Source: Nocardioides sp.
Lineage (GTDB): Bacteria; Actinomycetota; Actinomycetes; Propionibacteriales; Nocardioidaceae
DNA length: 11,720 bases
Assembly: GCA_021166815.1 (NCBI GenBank)
Contig: JAJPEO010000226.1
Coordinates: forward strand, 1-11,720
Direction: 5' to 3'
Part shown: positions 5,927-11,720 of the stretch, in pieces
Layout of the letters: each line of letters starts with the position of its first letter
Position numbering within the stretch: the first letter of the stretch is position 1
The notes under the pieces: generated by a model
The model's input: the letters and a program-made list of their open reading frames with translations, nothing else
Told to the model about the DNA's origin: nothing
Databases searched by the model: none
Made by a program: the position numbers and the translations under genes

Positions 5927-6481
5927 ATGGGTCTTGAGGAGAAGCTCCCCAGCGGCGTGCTGCTGACCACCGTCGAGGGGGTGGCCGGGTACTTCCGCAA
6001 GGCGTCGTTCTGGCCGGCCACCTTCGGCCTGGCCTGCTGCGCGATCGAGATGATGACGACGGGCGGGCCCAAGTACGACCTGGGCCGCTTCGGCATGGAG
6101 GTCTTCCGCGCCAGCCCGCGCCAGGCCGACCTGATGATCGTGGCCGGTCGGGTGAGCCAGAAGATGGCCCCGGTGCTGCGCCAGATCTACGACCAGATGC
6201 CCGAGCCCAAGTGGGTGCTCGCCATGGGCGTCTGCGCGTCCTCGGGCGGCATGTTCAACAACTACGCGATCGTCCAGGGCGTCGACCACGTCGTCCCGGT
6301 CGACATGTACCTCCCCGGTTGCCCGCCCCGCCCGGAGATGCTCATCGACGCGATCGTCAAGCTCCACGAGCAGGTGCAGACCACCAAGCTGGGCGCCAAC
6401 CGCGTGGCCGAGATCCAGGAGCTGGAGAGCAACGCCCTGCGTGCCCTGCCGACCTCCGAGATGAAGGGTCAGCTGCGATGA
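5927..6481 (+). CDS. nuoB: NADH-quinone oxidoreductase subunit B
   Basis: Peripheral-arm subunit that carries iron-sulfur cluster N2, the last electron donor to menaquinone. The 184-residue length is normal. All four N2 ligands are visible: the tandem C37-C38 in [11 protein letters not shown]103 in [10 protein letters not shown] and C132 in LPGCPPRPE. The basic and aromatic N-terminal part before the CC pair forms part of the quinone cavity in the family. GAGAGG lies nine to ten bases before the ATG, 14 bp after nuoA. Its stop overlaps the nuoC start as ATGA, which suggests translational coupling. Confidence 0.97.
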   Translation: MGLEEKLPSGVLLTTVEGVAGYFRKASFWPATFGLACCAIEMMTTGGPKYDLGRFGMEVFRASPRQADLMIVAGRVSQKMAPVLRQIYDQMPEPKWVLAMGVCASSGGMFNNYAIVQGVDHVVPVDMYLPGCPPRPEMLIDAIVKLHEQVQTTKLGANRVAEIQELESNALRALPTSEMKGQLR

Positions 6482-7194
6482 GCGACGAGAACACCCCGGT
6501 CGACGAGGCCACGGGCAACCTTCCCGCCCAGTCCGACGAGATCCGGGTCGTCGGCGAGCGCCGCGGCATGTTCGGCGTGCGCGGCACCGGCGACACCTCC
6601 GGCTACGGCGGCCTGGTCAAGCCGACCATCCTTCCCGGCCTGGCCCAGCGTCCGTACGGCGGCTGGTTCGACGAGGTCGTCGACGCGCTCGAGGAGCGCC
6701 TGCGGTCGACCGACCTGGAGCCCGCGCTCGAGGGCGTGGTGATCCACCGTGGCGAGCTCACCCTCCACGTGCGCCGCGAGGACCTGGCGTTCGTGGCCCA
6801 GATGCTGCGCGACGACGAGAAGCTGCGCTTCGAGTTCTGCTCCGGCGTCAGCGGGGTCCACTACCCCGAGGACACCGGTCGTGAGCTGCACGCGGTCTAC
6901 CACCTGCTGTCGATGACCCACAACCGCCGGGTCCGGCTCGAGGTCACCGCGCCCGACTCCGACCCGCACGTGCCCAGCGTGGTGTCGATCTACCCCACCG
7001 CCGACTGGCACGAGCGCGAGACGTGGGACATGTTCGGCATCGTCTTCGACGGCCACCCCGCGCTGACCCGCATCCTCATGCCCGACGACTGGCCGGGCCA
7101 CCCGCAGCGCAAGGACTACCCCTTGGGCGGCATCCCTGTGGAGTACAAGGGCGGCCAGGTGCCCCCGCCGGACCAGCGCAGGAGCTACAACTGA
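6478..7194 (+). CDS. nuoC: NADH-quinone oxidoreductase subunit C
   Basis: The 30-kDa peripheral-arm subunit that packs against NuoD and NuoB; it carries no cofactor. The 238-residue protein has a polar, acidic first 20 residues and a glycine-rich stretch to about 48 ([15 protein letters not shown] at 31-45), an N-terminal extension of the kind seen in actinobacteria. The conserved core runs to about residue 220. The family signature [10 protein letters not shown] is at 179-188, followed by [24 protein letters not shown] (193-216, conserved H193, R198, D203, W205, R211, D213). The ATG within the ATGA overlap with nuoB is chosen over frames reaching further upstream because those would run inside nuoB. 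GAAGGG lies nine bases before it. NuoC and NuoD are separate genes here, not fused as in E. coli. Confidence 0.95.
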   Translation: MSDENTPVDEATGNLPAQSDEIRVVGERRGMFGVRGTGDTSGYGGLVKPTILPGLAQRPYGGWFDEVVDALEERLRSTDLEPALEGVVIHRGELTLHVRREDLAFVAQMLRDDEKLRFEFCSGVSGVHYPEDTGRELHAVYHLLSMTHNRRVRLEVTAPDSDPHVPSVVSIYPTADWHERETWDMFGIVFDGHPALTRILMPDDWPGHPQRKDYPLGGIPVEYKGGQVPPPDQRRSYN

Positions 7195-8546
7195 TGACTT
7201 CGACCAACCAGGACTCCCAGGACTTCTACGCCGCCTCCGGCGAGACGAGCGAGGGCCAGGTCTTCACCGTGACCGGCCAGGACTGGGACTCCATCAGCCA
7301 GGGCGTGGCGGACTCCCACGAGGAGCGCATCGTCGTCAACATGGGGCCCCAGCACCCGTCGACGCACGGCGTGCTGCGACTCATCCTCGAGCTGGACGGT
7401 GAGACGGTCACCGAGGCCCGCTGCGGCATCGGCTACCTCCACACCGGCATCGAGAAGAACATGGAGTACCGCTCCTGGGTGCAGGGCACGACCTTCGTCA
7501 CCCGCATGGACTACCTCGCCCCGCTCTTCAACGAGGCGACGTACGTCCTCGGCGTCGAGCGGCTGCTCGGCATCGACGACTCCATCCCGGAGAAGGCGCA
7601 GGTCATGCGGGTGCTCCTCATGGAGCTCAACCGCATCTCCTCCCACCTGGTGGCCGTCGCCACCGGCGGCATGGAGATCGGCGCCCTGACCGTCATGACG
7701 ATCGGCTTCCGTGAGCGCGAGCTGGTCCTCGACCTGTTCGAGCTGATCACCGGCCTGCGCATGAACCACGCGTTCATCCGCCCCGGTGGCGTGGCGCAGG
7801 ACCTGCCCCCGGGTGCGCTCGACGAGATCCGTGACTTCATCGCGCTGATGAAGAAGCGCCTCCCCGAGTACGCCGACCTCTGCAACGCCAACCCGATCTT
7901 CAAGCGGCGCCTGGAGGGCGTGGGCCACCTCGACCTGGCCGGCTGCATGGCCCTGGGCCTCACCGGGCCGGTGCTGCGCTCGACGGGCTACGCCTGGGAC
8001 CTGCGCAAGACCCAGCCGTACTCCGGCTACGAGGACTACGACTTCGAGGTCCAGACCTGGGACACCAGCGACTCCTACGGCCGCTTCCGCATCCGCCTCA
8101 ACGAGATGTGGGAGTCGCTCAAGATCGTCGAGCAGTGTGCCGACCGCCTGGCCGGCCTCGAGGGCGCTCCCGTCATGATCGGCGACAACAAGATCGCGTG
8201 GCCCAGCCAGCTGGCCATCGGCAGTGACGGCATGGGCAACTCCCTCGACCACATCCGCCACATCATGGGCGAGTCCATGGAGGCCCTGATCCACCACTTC
8301 AAGCTGGTGACCGAGGGCTTCCGGGTGCCGGCAGGCCAGGCGTACGCCGCCATCGAGGGCCCGCGCGGCGAGCTCGGGGCCCACGTCGTGTCCGACGGCG
8401 GCACGCGGCCGTTCCGGGTCCACTTCCGGGACCCGTCCTTCACCAACCTCCAGGCGACGAGCGTGATGGCCGAGGGCGGCATGATCGCCGACGTCATCGT
8501 CGCCATCGCCTCCATCGACCCCGTGATGGGAGGAGTCGACCGATGA
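7194..8546 (+). CDS. nuoD: NADH-quinone oxidoreductase subunit D
   Basis: The 49-kDa subunit forms most of the quinone-binding pocket of complex I and contacts cluster N2 of NuoB. The 450-residue protein starts with about 45 polar residues not needed by the fold, then [10 protein letters not shown] (50-59) with H54 and H58 in the quinone loop and RMDYLAP (104-110) with Y107, the tyrosine that holds the quinone head group in relatives. It ends in the invariant DPVMGGVDR. It descends from the NiFe-hydrogenase large subunit but lacks the cysteine pairs that would bind nickel. The ATG overlaps the nuoC stop by one base (TGATG), with AGGAG nine bases upstream; an upstream in-frame ATG (7023) lies inside nuoC and is discarded. 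Confidence 0.96.
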   Translation: MTSTNQDSQDFYAASGETSEGQVFTVTGQDWDSISQGVADSHEERIVVNMGPQHPSTHGVLRLILELDGETVTEARCGIGYLHTGIEKNMEYRSWVQGTTFVTRMDYLAPLFNEATYVLGVERLLGIDDSIPEKAQVMRVLLMELNRISSHLVAVATGGMEIGALTVMTIGFRERELVLDLFELITGLRMNHAFIRPGGVAQDLPPGALDEIRDFIALMKKRLPEYADLCNANPIFKRRLEGVGHLDLAGCMALGLTGPVLRSTGYAWDLRKTQPYSGYEDYDFEVQTWDTSDSYGRFRIRLNEMWESLKIVEQCADRLAGLEGAPVMIGDNKIAWPSQLAIGSDGMGNSLDHIRHIMGESMEALIHHFKLVTEGFRVPAGQAYAAIEGPRGELGAHVVSDGGTRPFRVHFRDPSFTNLQATSVMAEGGMIADVIVAIASIDPVMGGVDR

Positions 8547-9358
8547 CGGATCGATTCACCGAGAACGACACCCGGCTCACCGAGGAGACCTGGGCGGAGC
8601 TGCGCGAGATCGCCGCTCGCTACCCCGAGGCCCGCTCCGGGCTCCTCCCGATGCTCCACCTGGTGCAGTCCGTCGAGGGTCGCATCACCCCGGAGGGCAT
8701 CGAGGCGTGCGCCGAGATCCTCGGCATCACCGCCGCCGAGGTCAACGGCGTGGCGACGTTCTACACGATGTACAAGCGCAAGCCGGTCGGTGACTACCAC
8801 GTCGGCGTCTGCACCAACACCCTGTGCGCGATCATGGGCGGCGACGCGATCTTCGAGCGTCTCAAGGACCACCTCGACGTCGGCAACGACGAGACGACCG
8901 ACGACGGCAAGATCACCCTCGAGCACGTCGAGTGCAACGCCGCGTGCGACTACGCGCCGGTGATGATGGTCAACTGGGAGTTCATGGACAACCAGACGCC
9001 CGAGTCGGCCGTCCAGGTCGTCGACGACCTGCGTGCCGGCAAGACGGTCCACTCCACCCGTGGTCCGCGGCTGTGCACCTGGCGTGAGGCCGAGCGCGTG
9101 CTCGCCGGCTTCCCCGACGACCTCGCCGACGAGGGCCCCGCCGCGGGCCCGGCGTCGCTGGCAGGCCTGAAGGTCGCCCGCGAGCGTGGCTGGAGCGCCC
9201 CCGAGGCGGCCCAGCCCCGGGCGGTCGAGCAGCCGGCGTCCAAGGCCGAGGCGGTCGCCGAGGCCGACACCTCGCGCGCGCAGTCCGAGACCAAGGTCGA
9301 GGAGGTCCCGGGCGAGACCCAGGCCGAGAAGAAGGCCACCGGAGGTGAGGACAAGTGA
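8543..9358 (+). CDS. nuoE: NADH-quinone oxidoreductase subunit E
   Basis: The 24-kDa thioredoxin-like subunit holds the [2Fe-2S] cluster N1a beside the FMN of NuoF. Ligands are visible as C90 and C95 (GVCTNTLC) and C131 and C135 (ECNAAC). The protein is 271 residues, longer than the roughly 160-200 of compact NuoE. The conserved domain ends near 195 and is followed by an alanine-, glutamate- and lysine-rich tail to the end that looks disordered. The start overlaps the nuoD stop (ATGA), with GGGAGGAG seven bases upstream. The 3' end overlaps nuoF as GTGA, so the tail also contains the nuoF ribosome binding site GGAGGTGAGG (9341-9350). The reading frame is intact throughout the tail. Confidence 0.95.
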   Translation: MTDRFTENDTRLTEETWAELREIAARYPEARSGLLPMLHLVQSVEGRITPEGIEACAEILGITAAEVNGVATFYTMYKRKPVGDYHVGVCTNTLCAIMGGDAIFERLKDHLDVGNDETTDDGKITLEHVECNAACDYAPVMMVNWEFMDNQTPESAVQVVDDLRAGKTVHSTRGPRLCTWREAERVLAGFPDDLADEGPAAGPASLAGLKVARERGWSAPEAAQPRAVEQPASKAEAVAEADTSRAQSETKVEEVPGETQAEKKATGGEDK

Positions 9359-10668
9359 CTGACACGCTGACCCCGGTCCTGACCGACAACTGGGACCAGG
9401 AGCGCTCCTGGACGCTGGCGGCCTACGAGGCGCGCGGCGGCTACGGCGCGGTCGACAAGGCCTTCGCCATGACCCCCGACGAGGTCATCGGCGCGGTCAA
9501 GGAGTCCGGTCTCCGCGGTCGCGGTGGCGCCGGCTTCCCGACAGGCATGAAGTGGGGCTTCATCCCTCAGGACAACCCGAAGCCGAAGTACCTCGTCGTC
9601 AACGCCGACGAGTCCGAGCCGGGCACCTGCAAGGACATCCCGCTCATGATGGCCAGCCCCCACACGCTGGTCGAGGGCGTCATCATCAGCGCGTACGCGA
9701 TCCGCGCCAACCAGGCGTTCATCTACGTGCGCGGCGAGGTCCTCCACGTGATCCGCCGCCTGCAGCGCGCCGTTCAGGAGGCCTACCTCGCCGGCCACCT
9801 CGGCAAGAACATCCACGGCTCCGGCTTCGACCTCGACCTCGTCGTCCACGCGGGCGCCGGCGCCTACATCTGTGGCGAGGAGACGGCGCTGCTCGAGGGC
9901 CTCGAGGGTCGCCGCGGCCAGCCCCGCCTGCGCCCGCCGTTCCCCGCGGTCGCCGGCCTGTACGCCAGCCCCACGGTGATCAACAACGTCGAGTCGATCT
10001 CGTCGGTGCCGAGCATCCTCGAGCACGGTCCGGACTGGTTCGCCGGGATGGGCACCGAGAAGTCGCAGGGCTACGGCATCTTCAGCCTCTCGGGCCACGT
10101 CAAGACCCCCGGTCAGTACGAGGCCCCGCTCGGCATCACGCTGCGCGAGCTCATCGACCTCGCGGGCGGCATGCGCGAGGGCCACGAGCTGAAGTTCTGG
10201 ACCCCGGGTGGCTCCAGCACCCCGATCCTCACTCCCGACCACCTCGACGTCCCCCTCGACTTCGAGGGCGTCGGCGCGGCCGGCTCGATGCTCGGCACGC
10301 GCGCGCTGCAGATCTTCGACGACACCACCTGCGTGGTGCGTGCGGTGCTGCGGTGGACGGAGTTCTACAAGCACGAGTCGTGCGGCAAGTGCACGCCCTG
10401 CCGCGAGGGCACGTACTGGCTCGCGCAGGTGATGGACCGCCTGGAGAAGGGGCAGGGCACCGAGGACGACCTCGACCTGCTGCTCGACCAGTGCGACAAC
10501 ATCCTCGGTCGCGCCTTCTGCGCCCTGGGTGACGGCGCGACGAGCCCGATCTCGAGCTCGGTGCAGTACTTCCGCGACGAGTACCTTGCGCACATCACCC
10601 ACGGGGGCTGCCCGTTCGACCCGGCGGCCTCGACCCTCTTCGCCTCCAACGTGGGAGCCAAGGCATGA
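9355..10668 (+). CDS. nuoF: NADH-quinone oxidoreductase subunit F (NADH and FMN binding)
   Basis: The 51-kDa subunit is where NADH enters complex I: it binds NADH and FMN and carries [4Fe-4S] cluster N3. The 437-residue length is normal. Seen: the glycine-rich [16 protein letters not shown] (52-67) for [19 protein letters not shown] (83-94), the FMN region [15 protein letters not shown] (167-181), and cluster N3 ligands [12 protein letters not shown] (C343, C346, C349) plus C389 in FCALGD. The start is a GTG overlapping the nuoE stop by four bases, with the strong GGAGGTGAGG four bases upstream. The stop overlaps the nuoG ATG as ATGA. With NuoE and NuoG it forms the dehydrogenase tip of the complex. 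Confidence 0.97.
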   Translation: MTDTLTPVLTDNWDQERSWTLAAYEARGGYGAVDKAFAMTPDEVIGAVKESGLRGRGGAGFPTGMKWGFIPQDNPKPKYLVVNADESEPGTCKDIPLMMASPHTLVEGVIISAYAIRANQAFIYVRGEVLHVIRRLQRAVQEAYLAGHLGKNIHGSGFDLDLVVHAGAGAYICGEETALLEGLEGRRGQPRLRPPFPAVAGLYASPTVINNVESISSVPSILEHGPDWFAGMGTEKSQGYGIFSLSGHVKTPGQYEAPLGITLRELIDLAGGMREGHELKFWTPGGSSTPILTPDHLDVPLDFEGVGAAGSMLGTRALQIFDDTTCVVRAVLRWTEFYKHESCGKCTPCREGTYWLAQVMDRLEKGQGTEDDLDLLLDQCDNILGRAFCALGDGATSPISSSVQYFRDEYLAHITHGGCPFDPAASTLFASNVGAKA

Positions 10669-11720
10669 GCACCTCCGACCAGGTTCAGGACGACCTCGTC
10701 ACCCTCACCATCGACGGGATCCAGGTCAGCGTCCCCAAGGACACCCTGGTGATCCGGGCCGCGGAGCAGATCGGCGTGATGATCCCGCGCTTCTGCGACC
10801 ACCCGCTGCTCGACCCGGTCGGGGCCTGCCGCCAGTGCCTGGTGGACGTGCCCGACGCCGGCAACGGTCGCGGCTTCCCCAAGCCGCAGGCCGCGTGCAC
10901 CCTGCCGGTCGCTCCCGGCATGGTCGTCAACACCCAGGCGACCAGCGGTGTGGCCGCCAAGGCGCAGGAAGGGGTGATGGAGTTCCTCCTGATCAACCAC
11001 CCCCTCGACTGCCCGGTGTGCGACAAGGGTGGCGAGTGCCCACTGCAGAACCAGGCCATGTCCAACGGCCGCGGCGAGAGCCGCTTCTCCGCCCGGGGCG
11101 GGGTCAAGCGCACCTTCCCCAAGCCGATCAACATCTCGGCCCAGGTCCTGCTCGACCGCGAGCGCTGCGTGCTGTGCGCGCGCTGCACGCGCTTCTCGAT
11201 GCAGATCGCCGGTGACCCGTTCATCGCCCTGGCCGAGCGCGGTGCGCTCCAGCAGGTCGCGATCTACGAGCGCGAGCCGTTCGAGAGCTACTTCTCGGGC
11301 AACACGATCCAGATCTGCCCGGTGGGCGCGCTCACGTCGGCCGACTACCGCTTCCGCTCCCGCCCCTTCGACCTGGTCTCCACGCCCAGCGTCGCCGAGC
11401 ACGATGCCTGCGGTGCGGCGATCCGCGTCGACCACCGTCGAGGCAAGGTCATGCGTCGCCTGGCCGGCAACGACCCCGAGGTCAACGAGGAGTGGATCAG
11501 CGACAAGGACCGCTTCGCGTTCCGCTACACCCAGCGCGCCGACCGCATCACGCACCCGATGGTGCGTGACGAGGACGGCACGCTGCGCCCGGCCTCGTGG
11601 CCCGAGGCGTTCGCGGTCGCGGCCCGCGGCCTGCGTGACGCGGGCTCCGCCGCGGTCCTGACCGGTGGTCGCGTGACGGCCGAGGACGCCTACGCGTACG
11701 CCAAGTTCGCCCGCGTGAGC
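10665..11720 (+). CDS. nuoG: NADH-quinone oxidoreductase subunit G, 5' part
   Basis: Large peripheral subunit that passes electrons from NuoF toward NuoI and NuoB. The first 352 codons are present and open to the right edge. Ligand sets seen: [2Fe-2S] N1b C44, C55, C58, C78; N5 H112, C116, C119, C125 ([17 protein letters not shown]); N4 C168, C171, C174, C218. A molybdopterin-oxidoreductase-like domain then starts near 238 ([14 protein letters not shown]). There the four cysteines that bind extra cluster N7 in E. coli-type NuoG are replaced by A244, D247, A251 and S279, so N7 should be absent. The ATG overlaps the nuoF stop (ATGA), with GGGAG seven bases before it. nuoH and the later subunits should follow outside the window. 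Confidence 0.96.
   Translation, partial: MSTSDQVQDDLVTLTIDGIQVSVPKDTLVIRAAEQIGVMIPRFCDHPLLDPVGACRQCLVDVPDAGNGRGFPKPQAACTLPVAPGMVVNTQATSGVAAKAQEGVMEFLLINHPLDCPVCDKGGECPLQNQAMSNGRGESRFSARGGVKRTFPKPINISAQVLLDRERCVLCARCTRFSMQIAGDPFIALAERGALQQVAIYEREPFESYFSGNTIQICPVGALTSADYRFRSRPFDLVSTPSVAEHDACGAAIRVDHRRGKVMRRLAGNDPEVNEEWISDKDRFAFRYTQRADRITHPMVRDEDGTLRPASWPEAFAVAARGLRDAGSAAVLTGGRVTAEDAYAYAKFARVS

Noticed and set aside
8950..10602. 550-codon minus-strand frame opposite nuoE and nuoF
   Set aside because: Both underlying genes have complete cofactor motifs; the opposite frame is a high-GC artefact rich in A, V, R, D and G.

Overview
The window is chromosomal DNA from a high-GC actinobacterium. The evidence is its strong G/C third-position bias, several GTG starts, -10 hexamers sitting directly before start codons, an actinobacterial-type LexA box and actinobacterial-type Nuo subunits. 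A Nocardioides-like member of the Nocardioidaceae is my best guess; that rests on recalled similarity and on the intergenic repeat type, not on a search.

Layout. Positions 1-97 (minus) hold the first 32 codons of a gene leaving the left edge, with a perfect LexA/SOS box just before its start. Positions 168-261 carry two copies of an imperfect palindromic repeat. A metallo-beta-lactamase-fold hydrolase (318-962, plus) meets a minus-strand run head-on. That run, in transcription order, is an exported L,D-transpeptidase (4536-3514), a cytochrome P450 (3483-2278) and isochorismate synthase MenF (2217-976). Diverging from it is menG (4650-5339, plus), the last methyltransferase of menaquinone synthesis. 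After a 213-bp regulatory region comes the start of the respiratory complex I operon, nuoA-B-C-D-E-F and the first 352 codons of nuoG, which runs off the right edge.

How it works together. MenF commits chorismate to menaquinone, MenG finishes the quinone head group, and complex I (Nuo) reduces menaquinone with electrons from NADH while pumping protons. The window therefore joins supply of the electron carrier to its main reductase. The nuo leader contains a near-consensus Rex operator (5489-5506) just downstream of a plausible promoter, which would tie complex I expression to the NADH/NAD+ ratio.

Most of the window is ordinary core metabolism. I found no mobile element, CRISPR array, RNA gene or clearly new multi-gene system. 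The points most worth a second look are the Rex-type operator and two further dyads before nuoA, a NuoG that has lost all four ligands of iron-sulfur cluster N7, the perfect SOS box on the edge gene, and a P450 placed between cell-wall and quinone genes.
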